Part shown: positions 12,401 through 23,759 of the stretch, piece after piece
Position numbering within the stretch: position 1 is the first letter of the stretch
Layout: each line of letters begins with the position of its first letter
NCBI RefSeq assembly: GCF_963678635.1
Contig: NC_087068.1
Span: 41,627,649 to 41,691,648 of the forward strand
Direction of reading: 5' to 3'
DNA: 64,000 nucleotides
From: Symsagittifera roscoffensis
Lineage: Eukaryota > Xenacoelomorpha > Acoela > Convolutidae
The notes under the pieces: model-generated
The model's input: only the letters and a program-made list of their open reading frames with translations
Database searches by the model: none
Told to the model about the DNA's origin: nothing
Position numbers and translations under genes: made by a program

Positions 12401-13880
12401 TTTCATTTTGAAACATCAGAAAAAAATTATTTAAAAAAAATTCCAAGGTTTGAGAAAAAGATATCAGATTATATATAAATAAAAAACCAGAATAACCCAA
12501 AACCTAAGAATTTTATTTAAAGACATCAGAACGAATTATATAAAAAACTAAAAATTCCAAAATAACTCCATTTTAAAATATCAGGAAAAGTCTATGCAAA
12601 ACCCAGAAAATTTCAAAATTTGAGAAGGTTTTCAGCTCCTACTAAAATTTTCATCCCTTTTAACCTTTTCTTTTACATCCTGTTTAATCCTTTCTTTTTC
12701 CCAGTATATAAATTGTCAGAATACTTTTATCTTTGTATTAAAAAATTATATGCTATTTATTCCAAATTTTAAGAAAAAGATAACAGAAAACATCTTTATC
12801 TAAAAAAAACAGAAAACTCTCAAATAATTTTTTTGAGGTATCAGAAAAAAATAATATGTAAACAACAAAAAATTCCAAGATTTGAGAAAAAGATATCAGA
12901 TTATATTAATTTTATATAAAAACCAGAATAATCCAAAACCTGAGAGTTTTTTGAAAGACTTTAGGAAAAATTATATAAAAAACTGAAAATTCCAAATAAA
13001 TCCATTTTAAAATATCAGAAAAAAGTCTATGTAAAACCAAGAAAAGTTCAAAATTTGAGAAAAAATTTTAGCTCCTACTAAAATTTTCATCCCTTCTAAC
13101 CTTATCTTATACATCCGGTTAAACCCTTTTTTCCCCAGGATACAATTTGTCAGAAGACTTTTATCTTTGTAATTAAAAATTATATGCTCTTTATTCCAAA
13201 AATTGAGAAAAAATTATCAGAAAACATGTTTAGATAAAAAAAACAGAAAGTTCTCAAATCATTTTTTTGGAGTTATCAGAAAAAAAACATGAAAAAAACA
13301 AGAAAATTTCCAAGATTTCAGGAAAAGATATCAGATTATAAATAAATAAAATCCAGAAAAATCCGAAACTTGAGAATTTTATTTAAAGACATCAGAGAAA
13401 ATTATATTAAAAATGAAAATTCCAAAAAATTTCAAAACTTGAGAAAAAGATTTTTAGCTCCTAAAATTTTCATCTCTTCTAACCTTATCTTTTACATCCT
13501 GTTTAATCCTTTGTTTTTCCCCCAGGATATAATTTGTCAGAAGACTTTTATCTTTGTAATTAAAATTTATCTGCTCTATTCCAAAATTTGAGAAAAATAT
13601 ATCAGAAAACATGTATAGATAAAAAAACAGAAAGTTCTCAAATAATTTTTTTTGAGTTATCAGGAAAAATTATGAAAAAAACAGAAAATTTCAAGATTTC
13701 AGAAAAAGATATCAGATTATAAATAAATAAAAACTAGAAAAATCCGAAACTTGAGAATTTTATTTTAGGACATCAGAAAAAAATATTTTAAAACTGAAAA
13801 CTCCAAAAAAATTCCAATTAAAGATATCAGAAAAAAGTCTATGTAAAACCCAGAAAATTTCAAAATTTGAGAAAGAGATC
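9480..13880. repeat. AT-rich higher-order satellite array
   Basis: Short monomers of about 50-60 bp, built on 'gatatcag', 'aacagaaaattcc' and 'aaaatttgagaaaaa', are organised into longer units. Each longer unit is marked by one pyrimidine-rich block (gctcctactaaaattttcat, then a run to ccccaggatataatttgtc). I count eight such blocks, near 9849, 10391, 11041, 11479, 12096, 12634, 13070 and 13456, so the higher-order period varies between roughly 390 and 650 bp. Short open frames within it are low-complexity K/N/I/F-rich artefacts. Confidence 0.92.
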
Positions 13881-15706
13881 AGAAAGAAAAAAAAAATCCT
13901 ATATTGAGTTGATACAAAAATAAAATTGTTAGAAGAACAAAATTTACACGAAATATTACTCTATTAAATGGTAGAAAAATGACATAGCGAAAAAGAATAC
14001 AATTTTGCTCTCTGAACAATATCTTGAAAAACTAATTTCGAAATAGAGAAAAAATAAAAAACAATTCCAAAAATCGACACTAAGATGTATCTTATTTTCG
14101 TCATAAAAAATATTGTTGAAAGATTTCTTCAACAAAACAAAAAAGATTGAGAAAAAATTGATGTTCTCAATTTATCAAAAATCGAATATATGAAACTCGA
14201 AAATGAAACCGACAGAAATTGAAAAAACTTAAAAAACGTTTTATATAGAAAATTTCTTTCTTTCCAAAAAATAAGCGTTTGAATTTTTTTACCAAATTGA
14301 TAAGCAATTATTTTATTAAATCGAAATTTTGAGTGATCGTTGTTGTACTGCTTAATCTTACATACCCTTCAACCCTTTCTTCATCTCGGGATATCAGAAG
14401 AAAAATGACAGGACACGATTTTAATCTTTTTGATTTTAAAAATTTGACACTTTATGTTTAGTTTTTTCATTGTCCCCAGGGCTATCCTAAGAAAATTGAC
14501 AGGAGAATTTTTTTTTCTTTTAAAATAACTTCTGTATGATATTTAATCATCATTGTTTTTGGTGGACTGACTACCTCATGACTATTTGACAGCAAGTTCT
14601 TATTTTTGACAGAGCTTCAGGGGGTAAATTACATCTCTCTCTGTCGAACTGATAAATTGCGTTAGCGATTTTGTATAAGGAAAGAAACTCTGATGGACAG
14701 TATAAATTCTCTTGAAAAAACTATTCCATTCAGTCAATCAAGTATGTTTCATAATTGTAAAATGCTGCCCGTGAAAATGATGTACAAAAATACAAAGAAA
14801 AATACCATAGTGTACATTGAAAAAAAGCATAGTTTCCATAGGACCCTCGGGAGATTTTTCTCGCAATTTCCATCATTTCGTTTCTACGCAAAAGTCACTT
14901 TTCATTCACTGCTTGGCAGTGAAACTAGAACACTTTTTCTTTAATTAAATTTAGAATATTCCCAATTGTTTTTTCGGAAAATTGACAAATTCTCCACTCG
15001 TCCAAGTTGAATCGTGTTAACAGCTAAGAAAATGTTTTACCTTATAAACTGAAACAATTTGGAAGGAACCGAATGTTTTTCTTAACTTATTTCGATTAAG
15101 GAAATTGGAGTTTCGCATTTGAAAAAAAAAAGATATTCATGTCCAATCTATCCTATGGAGAAGATGTGATAACTGATTCCGATATTCAAGACGAAGTTTC
15201 AGTGCAGTTTTTCTCAGACATGTTGGAAAACGAACCCTCAAAGTTAGAGAAAATATGGTTAGTCCTAATCTGTACGATATCATTTTTCCGATAATGATGT
15301 ATACAGCAAGCAATGACAGATAATAACTTGGAGAACTTGTTATAGTTCAGGAGCGGTATGAGTTGATATAGAATTTCGAAAGTGACTGGGACAGAGCGGT
15401 TACCGGAAAAAATGACAAAGGTGGAACGAATCAAACCAGTATGCAGAAAACACTCTCTTGGAACACAATGTTCCCAGGTCCCTTCACTTCTCCGCGTAAT
15501 AATAAGAAGATAGAAGCCAATTTTCTGTCTAAAAAGAAAACTAACGCGCCAACTGAGACCAACTTGGATAGATCATAAGTTTTATCGAACGGAGGAAAAT
15601 TTGATATACATATTCAAGCGAAGAAAATAAAAAACAACCTGAAGTTTTGAGATTTCTTCCTAAAAAGACGAAAAAGTTTTTGCAGTTTTTTGTTATGAGA
15701 AAAGAA
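13881..15706. other. AT-rich DNA with diverged satellite relatives
   Basis: There is no convincing gene. Near 14,365-14,520 are two pieces resembling the pyrimidine block of the neighbouring array ('cccttcaaccctttcttcat' with 'gggatatcagaag', and 'tgtccccagggctatcctaa' with 'gacagg'). Open frames at 14,693-14,944 (+) and 15,186-15,434 (-) match no family I know. The sequence stops at the assembly gap. Confidence 0.5.
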
Positions 15707-15906
15707 NNNNNNNNNNNNNNNNNNNNNNNNNNNNNNNNNNNNNNNNNNNNNNNNNNNNNNNNNNNNNNNNNNNNNNNNNNNNNNNNNNNNNNNNNNNNNN
15801 NNNNNNNNNNNNNNNNNNNNNNNNNNNNNNNNNNNNNNNNNNNNNNNNNNNNNNNNNNNNNNNNNNNNNNNNNNNNNNNNNNNNNNNNNNNNNNNNNNNN
15901 NNNNNN
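15707..15906. other. Assembly gap (200 N)
   Basis: There are exactly 200 N bases, a typical placeholder, so the true size is unknown. The gap lies directly upstream of the second copy of the FICD-exon duplication. Confidence 1.
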
Positions 15907-18399
15907 TTTTTTTTCTGGAAAAAGTGCCAGAGTTTGTTCACGCTTGAAATTATTTTTTCGAGGATGAAATTTTTTTTAAGGTTACTTGAATTTCAGTTGC
16001 CACGTAAAAAATCCAACCTTGAAAGTAATTGATAAAACAAAATAGTTGGAAATTTGTTGCAGCTTTACAGCTTATTGATAACATTTGCTTTGACATCGAA
16101 TAGTTATAAGTTAACACATTTTATTTCATCAAGTGAACCGAAAAAAGCTACTTGTTTCAAACAACATAAGAATCATAATATTTTGATTTCAGAGTTTTTC
16201 TAACTCAATATATCACGTAATTTTTTGAAATGCATAATTTGTACAAATTGTGTCTTAATGATATGCGTTTTTTGTACATGCAAAATTGTATCTTTTTGTA
16301 TTTGGTGCTACTTATGCTGCATCAAATTGGTAATTCCTTAGCATATGTAGCTGCGTTATTGGTGGCTAGTTTTTGAGGATTTTAAGCATCCGTGGCGGAA
16401 TGGTTAGTGCGTGAGACTCAAATTTGCTAGCTCGCAGATTTTTGCTACGCCTCGAGTTTTAGCAAATTTGAGGCTTATTTCTTCTTATGTCATTTGATAG
16501 CGCTGCTTTTTGGTCGTGTTCTCGCAAGTGTTTGCAAAGCTCAGCTTCGCGTTTGTGTATATTTTTGTTTGTTTCGGTTTCTTTTCAAAAAAAAATTGTT
16601 TCTTTCCGTTTGTTTGAACTCATATGTTCAACCGTGATTGTTTTGCGAATGGAGAATCGTTGATAAAAATTCATGATATCCGAGATTAAATTTCGTCAGA
16701 TACTGTGCCTTAGAATCAGATAAATGATTGGAATGTTTTTAAGAGCAAGGAACGTAGTGAAAACCCTTATATAAGTCGTGCTGATTTTTTTGTTTTTTTT
16801 TCGGGAAAAAATCTTAAAATGTGCATAAAAGTATCTAATAACTACAGATGTGCATTCATACATTTATGAATGCACTTAGGTATATATGCAATTTTTGAGT
16901 TCATTTGAAATTGATCTGCTGAAAGCGACACAAATAGCACTCTCCAAATACGAACGTGGAAATGGGGCAAAAAAAAAAACGAACATTTTCTAGTTTTGAA
17001 AGTGGAATTCAGTTTTTAGTTTTCTAGCGGAATAAAAACTTTGCCTGTTGATGCAGTTTTCTCAAGTTGGGATACTTATCAAGAAAGCGCCAATCATAAA
17101 TCGTTCTACAAACTCAAACAGCTTAAAGGGCATCTATTTTTTTCTTTGAAATTCGAAAGTTGATATTTTTCAAGAAAGTCAGTGTTTTTTATGTTAACCT
17201 GCTTTCTTTTTTCTTTTTCAACCTTGGATTGGCTATGATGGTCAATATGTGAATTATGAAGCGTCGTGGGCAGCCCCCGTCATTTTTAATAGCATGTGTT
17301 TTATTTTTATAGGATGTATTTTATCGGCTTATTAGAGAGAGATAGAGCCTGGTATTAGATGAAGTGTAAAGGGAGTTAGTTGGCTCCGTCAGAAAGACAA
17401 AGGGTTCATAATCACAAGGTTTCGAATCATGTAGTCTAACTTTATTTTTGCTGCTTCAAACCTCCCTTTTGCCATTTTGTAGCTTATTTTTTGAAGTGCT
17501 GCATTCTCGCTGTATTTTTGGTTTTCTTCTATTTGCGGAAAAGTTGAGCATATTTGTTCACCCCATTGAGCGCGGATTAAGTTTTTGTATTTGTGTTATG
17601 TAACTTAAATAATTTCTGTTGAATTTCCAATCTGGTGAATTTTAAACTCTCATAACCTTCGTAAATTGTTATCGCATTATATTTTTGATCTGAGCTCTGG
17701 GCAAGGCAATCTTCGTTTTGAAGATTTGTCGTGATGAATTTCCTCGTTGAGAGCAATCTGGCCCTTGGCGAGTCTATTTTTATTCTTTTTAGTCGCTTTG
17801 GAGGAAATACTTTGGGGATAATTAAATCTTCTGATCAGTCCGTTTCCTTGAAAACAAAAATTTTTTGAAAGAACATTTTTTCGCATTGAGGGTCATTATG
17901 TGTTTAATTGAAGATCCTTAGGATGTTATTTAATCACTTTATTCACTCTGAATGTGCGATTGTTTTCCTGCATTAAAGGTTGTTTTAACGACGAGATTAA
18001 AAAGAGAAAGTTGTTTGTTTTTAGGCAGAGTCGATGTACAAGAAAGCATACATTTGCGACCCACATAACTCTCACGCAGTCTCTCTAATCAAGAGAACTG
18101 ACCCACAAGTGCAGGAAATATACTCTGCAATCTACCAGAGAATAGATAGAAAACGAGACATCATAGCCCAAGTTCCACATAGGTACCCCATCACTAAATC
18201 GAACTGTCACTTAATTATCTGATCAGAAAACCGAATTGTATAACAATCAAGTATCAAGTATTTGGAGGTTTAAAAAAATTTGAATAATAATTACTATTTT
18301 ACTCTGTAAGATTCTGCGAAAGAACCATATATTCTTATTTTTGTTCCAAAATCAAGTTATAAGTCTGAGTCTTGAACACATGTAATGATATCATCGGGT
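15907..18399 (+). repeat. About 2.5-kb duplication, copy 2 (leads into FICD)
   Basis: This is the near-identical partner of 6715-9233, starting immediately after the gap, so its left boundary is unknown. It holds a family A copy with tRNA-Leu-like segment (about 16,391), a family B copy (16,738-17,235), a tRNA-Met-like stretch (17,375-17,438) and the FICD exon at 18,025-18,182. Differences from copy 1 are few, for example one residue change in a minus-strand open frame at 17,677-17,886 and A/T tract lengths. Confidence 0.9.
17375..17438 (+). repeat. tRNA-Met-like pseudo-tRNA, copy 2
   Basis: This is the same segment as at 8198-8264, with ttcataatc and the B-box-like ggtttcgaatc. It was duplicated with the block and is not a convincing functional tRNA. 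Confidence 0.45.
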
Positions 18400-19441
18400 T
18401 ATGCAACAATTTCGCGTTTTCGGTTTACTGAACTAACAAGCCCGTTTTTGGATTGTGAAATATGGATTTACCGACCGAACACTGCTTTTTAGTGACCCAA
18501 AACTGCGACGCGCAATGCGAGAGACCTACTATCTTCACATTTACCACACGAATGCAATCGAAGGAAACAGCATGTCTTTACTGCAGACAAGGTCGATCAT
18601 AGAAACCGGTTATGTAGTTCCTGGAAAAACTGTAAAAGAACACACAGAAGTGCTCGGTTTACATGATGCTCTGGGCTTTATTAACTCTACACTAGTTAAT
18701 AAACATGGTCCAATAACTATGGAAGATTTACTTAGTATTCATAAACGTGTAATGGGTTACACCGACCCACATATTGCAGGAGCGTTTCGAAATCATCAAG
18801 TATATATAGCTAATCACATACCACCTGCGCCTGGACTTATAGAACAAGAAATGGACAATTTTTTCCTCTGGCTCAAATCGGAAAGTATTTTGAAATTGCA
18901 TCCAATAGAGCTAGCTGGTTTGGCTCATTACTGGCTTGTACATATCCATCCTTTTGTAGACGGAAATGGAAGAACGGCGAGGTTGCTGATGAATTTGATT
19001 TTAATGCAATCGGGATTCCCGCCTGTAACGATCAGCTTTTCGGATAGATTAGCATACTATGAATTTCTTCAGCTCGGAAATGAGGGTGATATTCGACCTT
19101 TCCTGAGGTTCGTGGCAAGTTGCACGGAGAGATCCCTAGATGCGTATTTAGAAGTAACAGGAAAGCATATTTTACCTGTTGACGAAAATGATCGAGATGA
19201 TCATGAAAGTCGAAAAATGAGAATTGAATCGCTGTTTGAAAACGCTATTCCATTGTCGTATGAAATTGACAGAGTCGATGGCTCAAACGAAGAGAATTTG
19301 ACGGTAAATATTGATTCAGCTGGCGAGATTAAACACGATAATAGCGTCGATAATGTCAAATTTGGACCATCAGAAATGAGGTCAAATAACCCGCTAGAGA
19401 GCGAACCCAAATGTCCTTTTGAGGATGAGTTCTGCAAATAA
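18025..19441 (+). CDS. FICD: FICD-type protein adenylyltransferase, last two exons (5' partial)
   Basis: The exons are 18,025-18,182 and 18,493-19,441. The 310-bp intron has donor ag/gtaccc and acceptor ctgctttttag. The junction restores one Ser codon and gives a linker of the same length as vertebrate FICD. The visible part is 368 residues: a second TPR-like repeat, a linker helix, the inhibitory-helix motif TNAIEGN (18,548-18,568, regulatory Glu present), a flap region (QVYIANHIPP) and the Fic motif HPFVDGNGRTAR (18,947-18,982) with catalytic His and all phosphate-binding residues. A polar tail of about 90 residues follows the core, longer than in human. Known family role: an ER-membrane enzyme that AMPylates and deAMPylates the chaperone BiP. 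The membrane anchor and first TPR must lie on upstream exons that I could not find. An AATAAA overlaps the stop codon. Confidence 0.95.
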
Positions 19442-20435
19442 ATCAAACCGCTAGGCTGTGCTTTGAAATATATGTGAAGTTGTACCAAGTTAACAAATTA
19501 TATCTCGTTTGGACGGTCATTTGTCCTCGGTGGATAGTTAGAAATAGTTTTGATAGATTAGAAATTCATGAATTGATCAATGGAAGGGTGTTTTAAAAAA
19601 GCCAAATTTAAAATTTATGTGATGTCTGTCTATCTTATCTTGATCTTTTGAGATAGTTTTAAAACGAAGAGGTCAGTCATAAAAGGTAGAGGTTAGTTTT
19701 AGTGTAGAGATGAGTTACAATTTTGTTTAACGTTTTTATGTTGCAACTGAAGGCATGATGAAATTGCATCTCTGAGCTATTGTTTCATATTGCAGCAAAA
19801 AGATCTTAAACGAAGTTTTTTAGCGCGGCTCAAATGTTCGGTAAATAGCGTTGTATCCATCTATAAAAAATGTAAAATTTAAAAAATAATTTGATTTGTC
19901 GGTCTTACGTTTGCTTGATTTCATAATTCCGTTTTGTGATAGAGTTAAGTACTAACTTACGAACTATTTTGACACGAGAGCAGCTTGTGGTGTATTACGA
20001 GACGGTCTTTTTTCCAACGCAAGTCCGCTATTTTTCCGTTAAGCTTTTGTACAAATTATACGTTCTTTAACTCAATATCTGCTCCATTGAAGCTCAATCA
20101 TTTCTGTCTGTCTTTATTATCCAAGCATGTGAGCATCGAATTTAAACAGTTGTAGTAACGAGTGCATGTGCTGCAGCAGACTTGGGTTGAAAAATCCTAG
20201 TATCAGCTGTTATTTTGTTTTCTTGAGTGAAGTTAATTTGCTTAAATTTTGATCCTGGTGTTTTGTGCTATTTTGAAATATTTCAATTTTTTGAGAGTTA
20301 GCTTTTGAATTCTGCTCGTTAATTTCGAGTTTTTTCGCTAAATGAACTAGTAATAACCAACAGCAAAAACACAATTGATTGAAACCATAATTTTGGTTCA
20401 ATTTTCTTAAAGTGGGTTAGCTTTATCAAAAAGTG
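19442..20435. other. FICD 3' flank, no recognised feature
   Basis: AT-rich DNA after the FICD stop. It probably includes the 3' UTR. I see no second gene. The small open frames (19,201-19,488 and 20,210-20,401, both minus) are shadows or chance. Confidence 0.5.
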
Positions 20436-20439
20436 TCAA

Positions 20440-21165
20440 GCGTAGTGCTGATTTAAGTTGAAACGAACAACATTGAAATTTCAAACGCGTTTTTCTCAAA
20501 TTGGGTTTAAATAGACAAAAAAACGAAAAGAACAAAAGTTGCTTGGAATTTCATCAGCATTATTATGGTGCAATTTTTTCTCCGAAATTCCGAACCAAAA
20601 TTATATCCCAAAAATGGGTCATTTTGGCAGTTTTTTAATTAATCAAGAATTACTCTGAGATTTTTTGTTAATAGATGAGAGAATAATATCACAACAAGCC
20701 TCTTAAACAGCCCAACAAAGTCCTAGAAGCGTTAAATATCAAAAAACCTGTAAAAGAGAATATTTTGCTTGATAGTCAAATATGATTTTATAAAACTCAA
20801 AATCTTTGCTTAAAAAACAAACTTTAAACAATTTGCGCAAAACTTTTGAGATGTAATCCTTCTAGAACTTTGTGATGTGTAAGTGGCTTGTTGTGATTTA
20901 ATTTTCTCATCTAGTAATAAATTAGTTTCAGCGTAATTCTTGATGATTTAGAAAAAAGCCGAAATGACCAATTTTTGGGTACAGTTTTGGTTGAGAATTT
21001 CGTAGAAAAAATTGCACCATATTAATTCAGATGAAATTTTAAGCAACTCTTATTCCATTCTATTTTTGTCTAATCTTAAAAACAAGTCTGAGAAAAACGC
21101 GTTTGAAAATTCAATTTTTTTTCGTTTTGTAAGGATAATTTTAATCAGCACTGTAAAAGGTTTTT
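20440..21165. repeat. Foldback element with long inverted arms (family F)
   Basis: The left arm starts at gtagtgctgatttaagttga and passes caaacgcgtttttctca and gtgcaattttttctccgaaa to 'atcacaacaagcc' (about 20,700). The right arm (about 20,885-21,165) is its imperfect reverse complement, ending ...atcagcactgtaaaagg. The arms are about 260-280 bp and the centre about 180 bp, with no coding frame. The internal segment 'cctcttaaacag...gagaa.attttgcttgatag' is shared with 43,380-43,925. It is a non-autonomous foldback/MITE-type element. I could not define target-site duplications. Confidence 0.8.
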
Positions 21166-21229
21166 GAAATGTAATAATCACTTAGGCGATAAATTGCTTC
21201 TCTGAGAAATCAAATTGAAAGGTGTTAAA

Positions 21230-21645
21230 CAAAGTCATTCAAATTTAAAATGTCTTAAAATTTGTTCATGCTCAATTTTGATTGTTGGCTGTTTGATTTG
21301 TGATTTATTTATAAGTTCAGTGCATTTCTATTGTTAAAAGGAAGGCAAACTCCACTATCGGACAGCAAAGTAGTAAAGGTCGCGAAAAACGTGATCGACT
21401 TCTAATTTTAAAAACGGAATTTAATTATCAGATTTCCCAGCGAAATAAAAGTTTCACCTATTGATCCAGTTTTCTCAAATTTGGTAAATTTTCACAAAAA
21501 AGTGTCCATCATAAATTGTTTTACAAATTCAAAGAGCTTAAAGGCTATGTAAGTTTTTAATTCGAAATTCAAAATTTGAAGGTTTTTGAAAAAACAAGTG
21601 CATTCATTGCTCTCTTCCAACTCAGTTGGCTATGTTTTTTTGGGT
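21230..21645 (+). repeat. Family B repeat copy, uninterrupted
   Basis: This copy runs from 'cttaaaatttgttcatgct' through 'ggaaggcaaactccactatc', 'ccagcgaaataaaagttt' and 'ggtaaattttcacaaaaaag' to 'ctctcttccaactcagttgg'. It is useful as the reference for a B copy without family A inserted in the middle (compare 54,036-55,090 and 56,934-58,210). A family A copy follows at once. Confidence 0.75.
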
Positions 21646-21650
21646 TACCC

Positions 21651-22180
21651 AGTGTAATTACACTTGCGAAGCGAAATGTATTAGTACGAACTTTCTTTTT
21701 TTTGCAACCTAAGTCGCAAATAAAAGGGCTACTTTTGGTTGCACTTTTGAATCGGTCGCCTCGGTAGCAGGATGTTATCATATGTTATTGGACATTTGAT
21801 TTGTGAAAAGTTATAGCAGCTGAGTTATAAAGTTATTTGTTTCAAACAGCAGAACAATGATAAAAAGCTCAATTTCACAAAACGCAATGTATCTCGCATT
21901 TTTTTTTAAATGCATAATTTATACAAAATTTAGCTATATGCTTTCCAATTTATTACATGATGGCAATTTATTAGCATATGTAGCTGCGTTATTGGTGGCT
22001 GAGTGGTTACTACGTGAGACTCAAATTAGCTAGATCGCAGATTGGTATCCGACACGTAGCCGAATTTTCGCTACTTTGAGTCCTATTTTTACTTTTTCTT
22101 ATTTCACTTGATAGAGCTGCATTTTGGTCATGTTCTCGCAAATGTTTGCGAAGCGCAGCTTCTCTTCTGTGTAAAAACGT
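21651..22180 (+). repeat. Family A repeat copy with tRNA-Leu-like segment
   Basis: It begins at a perfect 14-bp palindrome (agtgtaattacact) followed by tgcgaagcg, and proceeds through 'tcgcaaataaaagggctac'. The tRNA-like part at 21,995-22,060 has gtggctgagtggttactacg, gactcaaatt and a decayed B box (ggtatccgacacg). It ends in the 3' domain (gagctgcattttggtcatgttc) and the terminal hairpin gcgaagc-gca-gcttctc with ctgtgtaaaa. Confidence 0.75.
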
Positions 22181-22302
22181 CTCTGCTAACCCATGTTTTT
22201 ATAATTGGGTTAGTTTTATCTATAAAATATTAGTCGTACAAGATTTTTTGTTTAATTATTTTTTTATACTCTTTCGACCATCTGTTGGCTATGTTTTAAA
22301 CT

Positions 22303-22495
22303 CTCTGGGCTAAGTTTTAGCTTTTTTTAATCACCACAATTCGGCGAGGGTTGGACAATGTCATCCGCCTCCTCAAGGTGGGCCCGGCTGCGGCAAAATT
22401 GATGACACCAACCTCCCCCTCGTTTGGTCCTGCATTGAGCAGGACCAGGGGTTAGATCAAAATGATTCTCTGGGCTAAGTTTTAGCTTTTTTTAA
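22303..22495. repeat. GC-rich 137-bp insert between 28-bp direct repeats
   Basis: The 28-bp sequence beginning ctctgggctaagttttag occurs exactly at 22,303-22,330 and 22,468-22,495. Between the copies lie 137 bp that are far more GC-rich than the surroundings. They include a perfect 8-bp hairpin, ggtcctgc-attga-gcaggacc (22,426-22,446). The minus strand is open for about 43 codons with a TPGP motif and a few Cys/His residues. It could be a retroelement fragment or a structured RNA-like piece; I do not recognise it. Confidence 0.75.
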
Positions 22496-23759
22496 ATCAA
22501 ACCCATCTTTTGTTGTAATCTGATGGGATTTTTCCACCGCTCACATCCCCTTATTTTTTCCAACTCTCACTCGGTTTTTTAAGAAAATTGTGTACTGAGT
22601 TTTTTAACGCAGTGCCATTGGCCAGTGTTAGCAAATTGTTAATAATGATTTTTTTCGGGATAACAACTAGTTGAACAAAATCACTAGTTGAATCATTTTT
22701 GCGGTTATTATTTGTGAAGAATTAAACTCTGCAGCTGACATGCTCAATTTCATTAAAATTCAAATGTAGCTACTGGATACAAAATTAAAAGACAGCTAAG
22801 GGCCTATATTCAAATCCGGCCAGGATCTGTTTTCTAAACTGAAAAAATTGAGTATCTAAAAACTTATTGGCCTATAGATTGACTGCTTATGTTTTGTTTG
22901 CCTACTTTCTACATTTCCTTTTCGTGTGCTGTAAGCTATTTTTGTTGTAATTAGAAGCGTTATTTATACCTTTGTTTTATTTGTAAGTTAAATGACTTTG
23001 TATAATTTTTTGTTTAAAGGTTTTATTCGACCTAAATGGTTTTCGGCTTGGTTGTTAAATTTTCCGTCTTCTGAAGATAAAAACTTTTCATCAAATTGTT
23101 TGTTTCCGGAAGGAGAAGGCCGTAAAATTTTAATGCACTAAATTTTTCATGTTTAACCTGTGTTTTAGACGCAACGGGCTTTTACCCAAGTGTTGTCGGC
23201 TTAGTTCCTGCTCGATATTTGTTTGAATACTTACCTCATGCCGGCAGTCTTCATTCTATTTACGCCCTGGGTCCTTGTAAGTTGGAGTTTCTGTTGCAAC
23301 ATTTTTTGTGTCGTGCCTTGTTATTGCTCGTGATCTCTTTTTATTTGAAATCGAAATTCTTTTCTCGCGCTCTTTTCAATGTATCTATTCGCTTCGGTCG
23401 CTATTTTCTCATTTTTGGATTACTTGTTGCATGCTCTGGAATGATTCGTCATATTGAGACTCTTTCAAACTGATCTCGCAGCTGAGGCATTTGAAATGGT
23501 CGCTTGTTTTTGATGCTTTCTTCGGTGTTCTTACCTACAACGGAATGGACGACCTTTTTCTCTTTTTGCTTATGTCCTTTGGAGAGGGATTTCTGTCCTT
23601 TCGCCATTGACCATTGAACACACCCACTCTTCCATTAGATACTTCCTTTTGTGTAGCCAGCTTTTTCTTCCTTCCAGTGAAGCCCCGCTTCATTGATTAG
23701 TTTTTGCAAGTAGGCAATTATGCTGTTCAATGACTTTGCCTCGTCTTCTTTTTCTTGAG
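22496..23759. other. Sequence upstream of the dead retrotransposon
   Basis: No gene is recognised. From about 22,860 a recurrent 'cggctta' motif with 'ttcgacctaaat' appears and returns downstream (25,310-25,350 and 25,886-25,990). These may be untranslated or decayed parts of the same retroelement family. An open frame at 23,219-23,473 is hydrophobic and matches nothing I know. Confidence 0.4.

Noticed and set aside
11722-12406. Several K/N/F-rich frames in the satellite
   Set aside because: They are low-complexity translations of an AT-rich tandem array and do not persist between units.
9480-13880. CRISPR-like array
   Set aside because: There are no fixed repeats with unique spacers of constant length. 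Units are satellite monomers in an intron-bearing eukaryotic genome.
18441-18492. Extending the FICD catalytic exon upstream to 18,441 or 18,455
   Set aside because: The acceptor at 18,439-18,440 gives the wrong phase with the preceding exon. The acceptor at 18,491-18,492 restores the frame and matches the length of the vertebrate linker.
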